DNA from: Ecdyonurus torrentis
Taxonomy: Eukaryota > Arthropoda > Insecta > Ephemeroptera > Heptageniidae
Assembly: GCA_949318235.1 (NCBI GenBank)
Contig: OX439133.1
Location: forward strand, 4,346,490 to 4,410,489
Length of the DNA stretch: 64,000 nucleotides
Reading direction: 5' to 3'
Shown: in pieces, positions 24,122-36,655 of the stretch
Numbering within the stretch: the first letter of the stretch is position 1
Layout: every line of letters begins with the position of its first letter
Notes under the pieces: generated by a model
Databases searched by the model: none
Told to the model about the DNA's origin: nothing
The model's input: the letters and a program-made list of their open reading frames with translations, nothing else
Made by a program: the position numbers and the translations under genes

Positions 24122-24955
24122 ATTTCATCAATGCAGTTAGTCCTGTCAATATATATCTAACATCTTAAAATATGTTATACAAATAAAACAAAAACAAACA
24201 AACCAATAAAACTTTAATACAAATAATTTATTTAATTTTTATTTTTTGTATGCGTTTTTGTAAATCTAATGACAAATATTGATACAAGTAAAGGTTTAGT
24301 TTCTGCAGTTCTAGTGCTTTAATTAATTTCTTTATTAAACACCAAGGTGTACTGTACATTATACTACTGCTTTCATTATAAGATGTCATATTACCATGAA
24401 CAATTTTTCAAGTAATTATCTCAAATAATAACAGTTATATAAATTATCGTCATTTGCAATATCTCTAAAATATTCAATTTTGTTATATTTTTTCCCTTTA
24501 AATTTCATTAATTTCAATATTTTCAAATTAAAGATTTTCACTCAAGTGAAAGCTGGTTTTCTATTCAATTTCAATAATGTCAATTCCTCTACACACCTTC
24601 AAGAATCATGAGAAGCAGTAATAATAAAACTATACTCAGACTATACTCGATTAATATTTATTATTCAGTAATATTTATGAATTAATTACGAATTGGAATT
24701 TATTATATAAATATTTGTTATATAATAAATAACTTTATTATAAAATTTATTAATATTATTAAAATGTTTCGTAACAACAAAATAATAAATAAAAAAATAT
24801 TTAAAAAACAAAAAATATATTATATTGATTTACATAATTTATGACTATTTTTTAATTTTAAAAACTATTTTGATGAAAAAAAAACTATTTTTCCGCTCAC
24901 TAGATTAATTACAAAAATAATAATAATAATAATAACTTAAAATATAGCTACAAAG

Positions 24956-25016
24956 TTCAGTAGCCAGTTCATTGAAATCCTCATGACGAGCTGATTTCAA
25001 GAAACTGGCTACTGAA
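24956..25016. repeat. Hairpin module CAGTAGCCAGTT / AACTGGCTACTG, copy 1
   Basis: ttcagtagccagttcattga and its near-exact reverse complement enclose aatcctcatgacgagctg. The same module recurs at 25124-25184 and in the middle of the element at 61288-61786. Confidence 0.8.
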
Positions 25017-25123
25017 ACTGCTGTCATCAATAAAATTAAATTTTTTACAAGCTTAAAAGCATGGAGTCATTATAACTGTTGTGATGTCATTACTATTTTT
25101 TTAACTCTAATTTAGCTAGTAAG

Positions 25124-25184
25124 TTCAGTAGCCATTTCATTGAAATCCTGGTGACAATCTGGTTTCATCAAACTGGCTACTGAA
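25124..25184. repeat. Hairpin module CAGTAGCCA / TGGCTACTG, copy 2
   Basis: ttcagtagccatttcattga pairs with aaactggctactgaa around tcctggtgacaatctgg. It lies 108 bp after copy 1, and the flanks (ctactnntatcaa..a, ttttttacaagnttaaaancat) also repeat. Confidence 0.75.
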
Positions 25185-25269
25185 GCTACTAGTATCAAAA
25201 GAACATTTACTTTTTTACAAGTTTAAAAACATCGAGTCAGTATTTTATCCTATTAATACTTCAAATAAT

Positions 25270-25378
25270 TTCTTTGTTTCTATTAAACTGGCAAAATGTG
25301 CCATTTTCCTATACCGGCTTATTTTATTTAGTACTCACTTATGACGTCGACTTTAATATGAATGAAATCACACCATTA
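25270..25378 (-). mobile_element. M1 fragment
   Basis: actggcaaaatgtgccattttcctataccgg and agtactcacttatgacgtcgactttaatatgaatgaa: the end segment of M1 in reverse orientation. Confidence 0.75.
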
Positions 25379-26384
25379 AAATTATAATAATGTTAGTAAT
25401 TTTACTAGCCAGTTTCTCAAATGAACTTATTAAATATATTATTTGCGATAGTTTTTTTTTGTGTGTCACTTTTGTATTTACAATTCAATTAACAACAGGT
25501 AATGAAATATTTAATTATATTTATAATGTTTAAAAATTAGTAAATATAGAATATCTGAGTTTGTTAAATTTTCAAAATATTAATTTATATGACAATTTTT
25601 TTTATAAATACCTAATTAAGATGATAATTTCAAATTAAACTAATACAATATTAAAAAGAGAGAGAGAGAAAAAGAGAAAGTTTAATATTGATACGATTTA
25701 AGAAACTCTAATTTTTAGTAAACTTTACAATCGATGGTTTCATGTCCTTACAGCTTTTTTTCTTTTATTTATATATAAAATATAATTTAGGAACAAAGAA
25801 CACCAAAAAATTAACTAATTTAATTGTAAAGAAAATAGCCAAACACCTGCATGTTTGTTCTATGCTGAGCAATATTATTCATTAGTTTAGTTATTACTAT
25901 TAACCAAAGTCAGGCAGTTTTTCTTGTCCAATGTTTTACATACACAGAGTACTTTAATTTTAAAAATATACAAATATGAGAAGTATACTTGGCTAATTCA
26001 GCCCTATTATCAAATGTTCATTTTACATTTTACTAATTCAAAAATTTCTTAACTCGCTGATAGAATTTGATTTGACGCAAGAAGATTTTCTTACACATTT
26101 TTATGAATCTATTTATAATTTTGTACATGAAAAGGATTAGTTTCTGAAATTCAACGCAATAATTGTTAGTTCTCGGTATATAACATACATAATTTCAAAG
26201 TAATAATCACATGTAAAAATACATTTAACATTCTCGTCTATTTGTAAAATGTATTTAAAATATGTAATTAAATCACTATACTTAAATTATCTTTTCATTA
26301 GAACTATAATTTGTTTGTTCTTTACTACTCTACAGAAACAAACCCTGATTTACCATTTGATAGTTTTCAAACTTTAAGTCTTAA
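25379..26384. other. AT-rich spacer related to array C
   Basis: Segments such as cagtttctcaa..aacttattaaata, tgagtttgttaaatttt and gaactttacaatcgatggtttcatgtcctt recur near 30560 and 36320, so this is a degenerate array C neighbour. A (GA) patch lies at 25658-25679. No gene. Confidence 0.5.
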
Positions 26385-26719
26385 TTAAGGGAGTAGGGTA
26401 CTGACCTTATATCTCAAAAACTAGAAGTGTTTTAGGTCTAAATTTTGTGTCATTGTGTAGCTACACCTAGCCGTGATAAAAATTTCATGATGTTTGACCG
26501 TTTCGAAAAAATGAAACAAATTATTGAAATTAACATTGGGTCGTATGGGCTTAACTTAAAATTTCAAAAAATTGTATAAAATTAATTTGCACGGTGACCC
26601 CCTAAACATTTTTATATAATTGAAATTGTCTCAAGCTGAAGTATCATTGTGCAAAATTACAGATTTTTTGACGAGAAAGTTTGAGCTTAAAGGCCCACGT
26701 CTATCCCCTCCTCCCTTAA
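26385..26719 (+). mobile_element. TTAA-2 MITE, complete
   Basis: TTAAGGGAGTAGGGTACTGAC and CTATCCCCTCCTCCCTTAA ends bounded by TTAA, full interior. Confidence 0.9.
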
Positions 26720-27133
26720 ACTGGCTTCAACCTCACATTTCGGATACTGATTTTCTGTTAAAACTTTATGATCAAATCTCATCCGCATAATACATTTTAA
26801 ATTTTCACTTCACTTCCATTAATTGACAGCAAATTTGTTTGATTCTATTACAAGGAATACAAGGATACGTCTCTTCCTGATTAACAGTTATTTCAGTAAC
26901 AATACAGTAGAATTTGGATTGTAATTTAATTTATAACTTTTTTTTTTTAAATAATAAAAAAAATTATTAAAATATATATATTTTTAAAAATTGTAACTAA
27001 ATAAAATTTAATAAATAGCAGTGTAAATAAAACTTATTAATTATTTCATAAACAAATATATAAAATTATATTATTATTTTTTAATTCACTGACAAATAAA
27101 TATTAATAGTCTTTTTATATAGCTTTTTTTTGT

Positions 27134-27490
27134 TAGACATCGATACTGAAGCGCTTACACGCCATAATGGAGTTACGAATAACGTTGCTCAGCATAGGAC
27201 TATAACTTCGTTTTTAGCCCATTTTCTTTGGCAAATTACTTAATTTTTTGATAACTATTATTTTTCTCGCATATAATTAAAAAATATTTCAGCCCATCAA
27301 GAACATCAATGCTCTCAAAAATATTGCTTGATAATTTTTAACTTTCAAAATAAGGCATTTTCATGTATATTTAAACTGGTAAAATGGGGCATTTTCTTAC
27401 ACCGCGGTCCATATATTTTCCTACACCGCTCCATGTTAATGAATGATCCGACATGGCGTTGACTTTAACATGAATGCATACCTCCTATAT
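27134..27490 (-). mobile_element. M1-like MITE, array C unit 1
   Basis: catcgatactgaagcgcttacacgccataatggag, ttgctcagcatagg, catcaatgctctcaaaaatattgct, acatggcgttgactttaacatgaatgcata. The start is eroded. Confidence 0.7.
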
Positions 27491-27575
27491 TGGAAATATA
27501 GCAATCATATATTTTAAAATTTCCTTCTATTATATCCTATGATAATGTCAGTGGTTATTTTCAATACTATGATCT

Positions 27576-27623
<48 letters not shown>

Positions 27624-28126
27624 AATTTTTACCATGAAAAAAAAGTAGTGAGCCAACTTTTAAGTTTTAGAAATTGCGAACTCATTATTTTTATCACTTT
27701 GCTATTATCATGATTTTAAAATATTTAATTTGTTTTCCCAAGCCATTATTGTTGCTTCTTTTAGCTTTATTCTTGTTTTTATTGGCAATTTTACTATAGA
27801 TAGTTTTTCAGTTTAATTTTTATTGATTATTTTATATACCGTTGGTTATTTTCTACCGAATTATTTAATTTTTAATTTAATGACATGATATGTAATGTTT
27901 AATTACATCTATAATGTTTAAAGTTTTTAGTAAATATAAATTATTTGAGTTTATTTGTTACATGTTCAATTATTAATTTCTGTAAGATTTTTTTTTTATA
28001 AAAACCTAATTTAAATTATAATTTTAAATAAAACTAATAAAATGGTTCAAAAAAAAAAAAAAAAAAAAAGTTTAATATTGTTAGTTGTTACATATATACA
28101 AGAAACTCTCATTTCTAGTGAACTGA

Positions 28127-28459
28127 GTGCGGAGTAGGGGACCGATGTCGGCCATTACACTCTAACTTTTATTTTCAAAATAATGTCATTTTCCACAATG
28201 ATACTTCAGCTTGACACAATTTCAAATATATAAAAAATTTGGAGGGTCACCGTGCAAATTTTATATGATTTTTTGAAATTTTAAGCCAATAAGGTCCAAT
28301 GTTTATTTTAACAATTTTTATCTAATTTTCGGGACGTTCAAACATCGCAAAATTTTTATCACTGCTAGATGTGACTCATAGCTACACAATGACACCAAAT
28401 TTAGACCCAAAACATGCACTAGTTTTTTAAAAAATGGCGTCGGTACCCTACTCCCTAAA
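28127..28459 (-). mobile_element. TTAA-2 MITE, inverted
   Basis: cggagtaggggaccgatgtcgg to gtcggtaccctactccct; the terminal TTAA has decayed. Twin of 33058-33389 in the duplicated block. Confidence 0.85.
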
Positions 28460-28896
28460 TTTCAATTTGATACTTTTCAAGCTAGTTTTAAACTGGTGTC
28501 AAGTCGTATTTCGCCAACTGATTATCAGCAACAGATTTTGTGATTGAGACATCCTCACATTATATTTCTATTCCAATTTACTTCCATACAGAAAATCTTT
28601 TATTTCTATTAATCAGGACTCAGGTTCCGTTTACACACGTTTACTTATGCTAATCATTAATTTTGTTTCTATTACTTGTAGAAACGCTGTTTTGTAATTT
28701 AATTTATTACCTTTTTTTACAAAATAAATAAAATTATTGTAAAAAATTAATATATATATTTTGTAAATATTTTATAACATAATAAAATTTAATAAGTAGC
28801 AGTCTAGACAAAAATTATTTATTATAAATAAAATAAATGTTCATAATTTTTTTGTTTAATTTATTGACAAATAAATAATATATTATGAACTTTTTT

Positions 28897-29278
28897 TATA
28901 GGGTGTATGCGCATTTTGACATACTGAAGCAGCTTAGACGCCATAATGGACCTACGAATAACATTGCTCAGTTTGAACTATAACGACTTTTTTAGATCAT
29001 TTTCTTTCGAAAATTACTTAATATTTTTTTAACTATTATTTTTCTCGCATATAATTAAAAGTATTTCAGCCTATCAAGAGCATCATTAATGCTCTAAAAA
29101 TATTGCTTGGTATTTTTAAACTTTCAAAATAAGGCATTTTCATGTATATTTAAACTGGCTAAATGAGACATTTACTTACACCGGTCCATATATTTTCTTC
29201 GCCGCGGCCCATGTTATTGAATGATTCAACATGGCGTCGACTTTAACATGAATGCATACAATCTATATTGAATATATC
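28897..29278 (-). mobile_element. M1-like MITE, array C unit 2
   Basis: tatagggtgtatgcgcat start, gacgccataatgg, cattgctcag, catggcgtcgactttaacatgaatgcata end. Confidence 0.75.
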
Positions 29279-29802
29279 GCAAGCAAATATTTTAATATTT
29301 CCCTCTATGAGGTCTTATGATAATATCAGTAGTTATTTTCAATACTGTAATCTTAAAAAAAATAATAATAATATTAATAATTTTATCATTACAATAAAAA
29401 GTAGGGAGCTAATTTTTAAATTTTAGAAATTGCGAACTCTTTATTTCCATCACTTTGCTATTATCGTGATTTTAAAATATTTAATTTGTTTTCATAAAAC
29501 ATTATTAATGTCACTGTTTCTTTCATTTTTATTATAGGTTGTGTATGCATGACGTAATTCTGTGTGCTTTTCGATGCTCTTCTTGGCTCTTCTTGAGCAA
29601 TGAGCCCAGCATTGAACAAAAAAAGGTTTTTGGCTATTTTCTTTGGAAAATTAGCTATTTTGTGGTCATTATTATTTTTCTTGCATACTTGAGGTACTAA
29701 TTCAACCTGTTAACGCAGCATCAATGCTCTCAAAAAAAAAAAAAATTACGAAATATTTTAAAACTGGCAAAATGTGCCATTTTCCAATACCGGCCAATGT
29801 TA

Positions 29803-30492
29803 TTAAGGCGGGAAATCAGCTACTACGGGATTTGACTAAAAAGTCGTAAAGAAGGAAAAATCTGAAATTTTGCATGGTGATACATTAGGTTAAAGAGAAA
29901 GTTCAGGGGTTGGAACATGGCCTCTTCAATGTTAGATAATGAGAAGAACTGTTCATAAACTCATATATGATGACCCAAAGCCCTTCCGTAGCCCCACAAA
30001 CTCGTGATCATCCTGCGAGATATGCAACCCTTCCCGTATCTTTTACGTCATAGTTACGGTTTTACTATAGAAAATGTTGTAGCAGGTTACATATCTCGCA
30101 GGATGAGCGCAAGTTTGAGGGGCTACCATGGGGCTACGGAAGGGCTTTGGGCAATAATATGTGATTTAATGAACAGTTTATCTCATTATCTAACATTGAA
30201 AAAGCAATGTTGCAACCCCTGAACTTTCTCTTTAAGGCAACTTCAAAAATGTAAAAATTTTGGGGGGTCACCATGCTAGATTTTGAATTATGATTTTTTG
30301 AAGTTTTCGTCCCATAAGAGGCCATGTTAATTTTAGTAAATTTCAAAAATTATTTTCTCTCCTTCTGATGGTCACGGGTACTGAAAATTTTATCCTGGGT
30401 AGCTGTTATCACAAAGTTTGAGGTGACATAAAAAAATTACATAGTTTTCTTTTTAGATTTTGAGATACAAGCGAACTAAAGACAACCCTAAA
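29803..30492 (-). mobile_element. TTAA-1 MITE inside M1, split by TTAA-3
   Basis: It begins TTAAGGCGGGAAATCAGCTACT and ends aagacaaccctaaa, with TTAA decayed on the right. The interior is interrupted at 29890-30235. Confidence 0.85.
29890..30235. mobile_element. TTAA-3 MITE, complete, innermost of a three-layer nest
   Basis: TTAAAGAGAAAGTTCAGGGG and CCCCTGAACTTTCTCTTTAA are perfect inverted ends bounded by TTAA. The near-intact ends make it the youngest layer. It contains the two inverted cctgcgagatatgcaac / gttacatatctcgcagg modules. Confidence 0.93.
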
Positions 30493-30870
30493 GTACTCAC
30501 TTATGACGTCGACTTTTAACATGAATAAAAATACCTTATAAAAATAATAATAATAATTTTACTAGATAGTTTCTCAATTTAACTTATTAAATATTATATT
30601 TTAAATATATTAATTATTATATTTATTAATATTTCAAAGTCACACCACACACCAGTTTTTTTTATTTATAATGCAATACCATAATATAATATGTGAATAA
30701 TATTTAATTAAATTTATAATATTTAAAAAATTAGTAAATATAAAATATCTGAGTTTTTAAATTTTTCAAACACTAATTTATTTTATTATAGTTTTTTTTT
30801 TATTAATAATACCTTATTAGGATTTTAATTTCAAATAAAATAAATATAATACTATAAAAAAATAATAATA

Positions 30871-31652
30871 ATAATAGTTGAAATTGTCTTCTGCTGAAGT
30901 ATCATTGTGCAGATCGAATGTCAGATTTTTTTTGACGAGAAAGTTTGAGTGAAGGTACTACTTTAGGGTAGGAGTGTATTTTTTTTATTATGATTATAAA
31001 CAGAGATTAGGCTGTTGTACCCAAAAATGAAATCCAAAACTTTCTATTTCAAAAACTCTCGTCACAACAGAGCGTCAAAGTGTCGTAAAATACCACGCCC
31101 CCTAATGCTAATGAATCTATATTTGAACCCCAATTTTGACCTACTTTGAATTTTTTTCAGGGGTTAAAAAAATACTAGCTTGTTCTTCGTGTTGACTTTT
31201 AATGAAAAATGATTTTTCAGCTTTTTCTAGAAAGAATTTGCTGAGAAAAAAAATTTCGCAAATTGACCCATGTTAATTGAATAGGCAAACTTCTGTATTT
31301 TTTTTCTCCGTAAAAATCTCGTAAAAATTGTTTTAAATCTCAAATTCATTAAAAGTTGATCTGTAGATCACGCTAGTATTTTTTATTGAGAAGTTGGTCA
31401 ATTCAATTTTGCACACTGTGAGCTTGAAGTTTTGTATCTTATACATGCTAAAGGGGGCGTTGCCCGAAAAAACCCAACGACTTTGCCGCTAATTTGCGGA
31501 AAATTGAAATGAGCAAAAACTTTTTTTAGTATAGAAAATTGTTCCTTAGTTTATCATGAAGCTAAAAAAAGATAAAAAGATTATATTTACGACAAAAATG
31601 CTACCCTAAAGTAGTACCTTAAACGGCCGACGTCGGACACCTACTCCCTTAA
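30871..31652 (-). mobile_element. TTAA-2 MITE, partial, split by another element
   Basis: ttgaaattgtcttctgctgaagtatcattgtgc...gacgagaaagtttgag at the left and ggccgacgtcggacacctactcccTTAA at the right belong to one TTAA-2 end, separated by 30952-31620. Confidence 0.75.
30952..31620. mobile_element. Unclassified 0.67-kb element with AAGGTACTACTTTAGGGTAG ends
   Basis: AAGGTACTACTTTAGGGTAG at the left is the exact reverse complement of CTACCCTAAAGTAGTACCTT at the right. It is single-copy in this window and slightly GC-richer inside (aaagggggcgttgcccg). No transposase frame. It sits inside a TTAA-2 element. Confidence 0.85.
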
Positions 31653-32071
31653 ACTGGCTTCAAACTCATATTTCGGAAGCTGATTTTCAGAAAAAACTTT
31701 ATGATTGAGACTCAAATGCAAAATAAAATTTAAAACTACTTCACTTCCATACACGGCAAATTTGTTTGATTCTAATACAGGGAATACAAGGCTATGTTTC
31801 ATCCTGATTAACAGTTATTTTAATAACCATATAAGAGTAATAGGATTGTAATTTTATTTATAACCTTTTTTTTTTTAAATAATAAAAAATATTATTAAAA
31901 TATATCTATTTTTAAATATTTGTAAATAAATAAAATTTAATAAATAGCAGTCTAAATAAATACTTATTATTTATTATTAAAATAAATATATAAAACTATA
32001 TTATTATTTTTTAATTCACTGACAAATAAATAATATATATTAATAATCTTTATATATAGCTTTTTTTTTTT

Positions 32072-32429
32072 GTTAGCCATCGATACTGAAGCACTTACAC
32101 GCCATAATGGAGTTACGAATAACGTTGCTCAGCATAGGTCTATAACGTCGTTTTTAGCCCATTTTCTTTGGCAAATTACTTATTTTTTTGGCTAACTATT
32201 ATTTTTCTCGCATATAATTAAAAAATATTTCAGCCCATCAAGAACATCAATGCTCTCAAAAATATTGCTTGATAATTTTTAACTTTCAAAATAAGGCATT
32301 TTCATGTATATTTAAACTGGTAAAATGGGGCATTTTCTTACACCGGTCCATATATTTTCCTACACCGCTCCATGTTATTGAATGATCCGACATGGCGTTG
32401 ACTTTAACATGAATGCATACATCCTATAT
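32072..32429 (-). mobile_element. M1-like MITE, array C unit 3
   Basis: Near-identical twin of 27134-27490 within the duplicated block. Confidence 0.75.
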
Positions 32430-32514
32430 TGGAAATATAGCAATCATATATTTTAAAATTTCCTTCCATTATATCCTATGATAATTTCAGTGGTTATTTT
32501 CAATACTATGATCT

Positions 32515-32553
<39 letters not shown>

Positions 32554-33057
32554 AATTTTTACCATGAAAAAAAAAGTAGTGAGCCAACTTTTAAGTTTTA
32601 GAAATTGCGAACTCATTATTTTTATCACTTTGCTATTATCATGATTTTAAAATATTTAATTTGTTTTCCCAAGCCATTATTGTTTGCTTCTTTCAGCTTT
32701 ATTCTTGTTTTTATTGGCAATTTTACTAAAGATAGTTTTCCAGATTAATTTTTATTGATTATTTTATATACCGTTGGTTATTTTCTACCGAATTATTTAA
32801 TTTTTAATTTAATGACATGATATGTAATGTTTAATTACATGTATAATGTTTAAAGTTTTTAGTAAATATAAATTATTTGAGTTTATTTGTTACATGTTCA
32901 ATTATTAATTTCTGTAAGACTTTTTTTTTTTAAAAACCTAATTTAAATTATAATTTTAAATAAAACTAATAAAATGGTTCAAAAAAAAAAAAAAAAAAAA
33001 AAGTTTAATATTGTTAGTTGTTACATATACAAGAAACTCTCATTTCTAGTGAACTGA

Positions 33058-33389
33058 GTGCGGAGTAGGGGACCGATCTCGGCCATTACACTCAAACTTT
33101 TATTTTCAAAATAATGTCATTTTCCACAATGATACTTCAGCTTGACACAATTTCAAATATATAAAAAATTTGGAGGGTCACCGTGCAAATTTTATATGAT
33201 TTTTTGAAATATTAAGCCAATAAGGTCCAATGTTAATTTTAACAATTTTTATCTTATTTTCGGGACGTTCAAACATCACAAAATTTTTATCACTGCTAGA
33301 TGTGACTCATAGCTACACAATGACACCAAATTTAGACCCAAAACATGCACTAGTTTTTAAAAAATGACGTCGGTACCCTACTTCCTAAA
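33058..33389 (-). mobile_element. TTAA-2 MITE, inverted, twin of 28127-28459
   Basis: Same ends and order; the right end reads gtcggtaccctacttcct. Confidence 0.85.
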
Positions 33390-33817
33390 TTTCAATTTTG
33401 ATACTTTTCAAGCTAGTTTTAATCTGCGTGTCAATTCGTATTTCGCCAACTGATTATCAGCAACAGATTTTGTGATTTAGACTCATCCTCACATTATATT
33501 TCTATTCCACTTTGGTTTTAAACAATAAATCTTTTATTCCTATTACAAGGTTCCGTTTGAACACGCTATTCCTACTCATTAATTATTATTAATGTGTATA
33601 GCAACACATTAATGTAATTTAATTTATTACCTTTTTTTTTTACAAAATAAATAAAATTATTATAAAAAATTAATACATATTTTGTAAATATTTTATACAA
33701 AATAAAATTTTATAAATAACAGTCTAAAAAAAATTATTTATTATTATTAAAATAAACATACATAAATTTTTTGTTTAATTTATTGAAAAAAAAATATATT
33801 AACATATAAACTTATTT

Positions 33818-34192
33818 TATAGGGTGTGTGCGCATGATGACATAATATTGAAGCAGCTTAGACGCCATAATGGACCTACGAAAACATTGCTCAGTTTGAA
33901 CTATAACGACTTTCTTAGACCATTTTCTTTGGGAAATTACTTAATATTTTTTTAACTGTTATTTTTCTCGCATATAATTAAAAAATATTTCAGCCTATCA
34001 AGAGCATCATTAATGCTCTAAAAATATTGCTTGGTATTTTAAAACTTTCAAAATAGGGCATTATCATGTATATTTAAACTGGCAAAATGAGGCATTTTCC
34101 TACACCGGTCCATGTATTTTCCTTCGCCGCGGCCCATGTTATTGAATGAATCAACATGGAGTCGACTTTAAAATAAATGCATACACCCTATA
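33818..34192 (-). mobile_element. M1-like MITE, array C unit 4
   Basis: tatagggtgtgtgcgcatgatgacat at the left, gtcgactttaaaataaatgcatacacccta at the right; twin of 28897-29278. Confidence 0.8.
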
Positions 34193-35278
34193 TTGGATAT
34201 ATATATAGCAAGCAAATATTTTAATATTCCTTCCATTAGCTCCTATGATAATTTCAGTAGTTATTTTCAATACTATATGATCTTAAAAAAAAATTAAAAA
34301 AAAAAAACTCTTATGTTTAACATACAATAAAAAGTAGGGAGCTAATATTTAAAATTGCGAACTCTTTATTTTCATCACTTTGCTATTATATCTAAAATAT
34401 TTAATTTGTATACTAAGACATTATTAAATATTATAATTATGTTACTGCTTCTTCTTTTAGCTTTATTCTTGATTTTATTAATAATAATGTTTGTATTTTT
34501 ACTACACATCAAATTCTCATTTTTAATTATTATATTTTATTTGCCATTGGTTGTCTTTCGATCCACAAAAATTCTTGATTTACAGTTCAATATCAAATCT
34601 GATTACATAATATTGAATTAAATTTATAATATTTAAAAATTAGCAAATATAAAATGTACGAGTTATTTGTTAAATGTTCAAATATTAAAATATGTACGTT
34701 ATTTTTTTTAATTCCTAAATTAGATTATAATTTCAAATAAAACTAATAAAATATTTCGAAAAAAAAAAAATAAAAAACAAATATTGATACAAGGAATTTT
34801 CATATATAGTGAACTTTATTTCAATTTATTCAATAAATTCAATTTATTTCAATAATTTATTTCAAGTTAGTTTTAAACTGGCGTTAAGTCGTATTTCGGC
34901 CACTGATTATCAAACGCAGAATTTTTGATTGAGACTCATCCAATTATTACATTTTTTAACCATACTTCTATTCCACAGAGAAAATCCATTTGTTCCTATA
35001 TCACAAGGACATACAGCTTACTTTTTGTCATTATTCTGTTAATTTTCATACGAACTACTCACAGCATTGTAGTTAAATTTATTAACTTTTTTTTATATAA
35101 TAAATAATGTTTTTGTAAAAATTTAAAATACATATTTGAAATCTTTTATTCTAAATATAATTTAATACGTAACAGTCTAGAAAATAAATAAATAAATTGT
35201 TATTTAAATAAAAAAATAAAAATAATTGTATTTTTGTTTAATTCATTGACAAATAAATAATATATTATTAATCTTTTT

Positions 35279-35679
35279 ATATAGAGTGTATGCGCATGAC
35301 GTCGATGCGCTTAGACGCCATATTGGAGCTATGAATAACATTACTCAGCATAGGACTATAACGTCGTTTTTAGCCCTTGTTTTTATTAAATGTCTTAATT
35401 TTTGGATGACTATTATTTTTCTCGCGCATAATTAAAAAATATTTCAGCCTATGAAGAGCATCAATGCTCTCAAAAATATTGTTTAGTATTTTTTAACCTT
35501 CAAAAGGAGGCATTTTCATTTATTTTTAAACTGGCAAAATGAGGCATTTTCCTATATATTTTTTTAAACTGGCTAAATGAAGCATTTTCCTGCACCGGTC
35601 CATATATTTTCCTTCACAGCTCCATGTTATAGAATGATCCTACATGGCGTCGTCTTAACGTGAATGCATACACTCTATA
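35279..35679 (-). mobile_element. M1-like MITE, array C unit 5
   Basis: tatagagtgtatgcgcatgacgtc start, cttaacgtgaatgcatacactctata end. Contains an internal duplication of aaactggc-aaatga-gcattttcct. Confidence 0.8.
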
Positions 35680-36655
35680 GTAGTTGGCAAGCAAATATTT
35701 TAATATATTTTTTCCATTAGGTCCAATGATTATTTCAGTCATTATTTTCAATACTAATGTATGATGATCTTAAAAACAAAAATTATCTAAATTTTAACAT
35801 GAAACAAAAGTAGGGAGCCAACTTTTAAATTTTATAAATTACGAACTCTTTTATTTCCATCACTTTGCTCTTATCATGATTTTAAAATATTTAATTTGTT
35901 TTCCTGACACATTATTAATGTTGCTTCTTTCAGCTTATTCCTGATTATATAATAATGTTATAATGTTTGTATTTTTACTTTTTACTATAGACAGTTTCTC
36001 ATTTTTAATTAATAAATATTTTATTTGCCATTAATGGTTGTCTTTTCTGGTTTTCATCAATACAACTATTCATTACCTATTGAATACCATATCTGATATT
36101 TGGGATGTAACATTTAATAAAATTTATATAATGTTTAAAAATTAGTAAATATTAAATATCTGAGTTTGTTTGTTAAATTTGCAAAATAATAATTTATATG
36201 ACCATTTTTTTTTTATAAATTAAATACCCAATTAAGATTATAATTATAAATAAAACTATAATACAATGTTAAAAAAAAGAAAGAAAAAAATTATAATATT
36301 GATACAAGAAACTATAATTTTTAGTGAACTTTACAATCGAGGGTTTCATGTCCTTTAACAGTTTTTTTGTTTTATTTATAAAATATATTTTAGGAACAAA
36401 GAACACCAAAAAACAACTAATTTTATTCTAAATAAGTAAATAGTCAACACCATGTATGTTCTATGCTGAGCAATATTATTCATTATTTAGTTATCAAAAT
36501 TGCGTTATTTTAAGGAATAATTAAAAACGGTTAAAATATAATATAATGTAAAGCTATTTTATTAGCAATATTGTATGATTTATATGTAAGAGTCGAAATT
36601 AAAAACAAATAGCAGTAATTATTATATGGTAGTAAAAATTTATTTTCTTTAAGAC

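Larger units (their letters stand above)
20530..24900 (+). repeat. Tandem array B: four units of about 1.1-1.3 kb
   Basis: The marker catcttaaaatatg followed by caatacaaatarttga, gtgaatctaatgacaaatattg, and gtttctgcagttct recurs near 20539, 21858, 22928 and 24160. Intervening words (ttaccatgaa, aaaaacacgtttaaaattctcgtcat, gaaaccgctncaattcaat) are also shared. A GG element closes the first three units; a TTAA-1 copy sits only in the first. Confidence 0.8.
29533..30540 (-). mobile_element. M1 MITE split by nested insertions
   Basis: The left part 29533-29802 runs from tataggttgtgtatgcatgac to ataccggccaatgttat; the right part 30493-30540 is agtactcacttatgacgtcgacttttaacatgaat. Between them sits TTAA-1 (29803-30492), itself split by TTAA-3. 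Removing both restores the normal M1 order seen at 39233-39543 (inverse). Confidence 0.85.

Noticed and set aside
20530..24900. CRISPR-like or satellite centromeric array
   Set aside because: Units are over 1 kb, diverged and MITE-derived; spacing and structure fit a local tandem duplication, not CRISPR or a homogeneous satellite.
30004..30346. Overlapping open frames on both strands
   Set aside because: They fall within TTAA-3 and TTAA-1 MITEs, whose copies elsewhere have stops at the same places.
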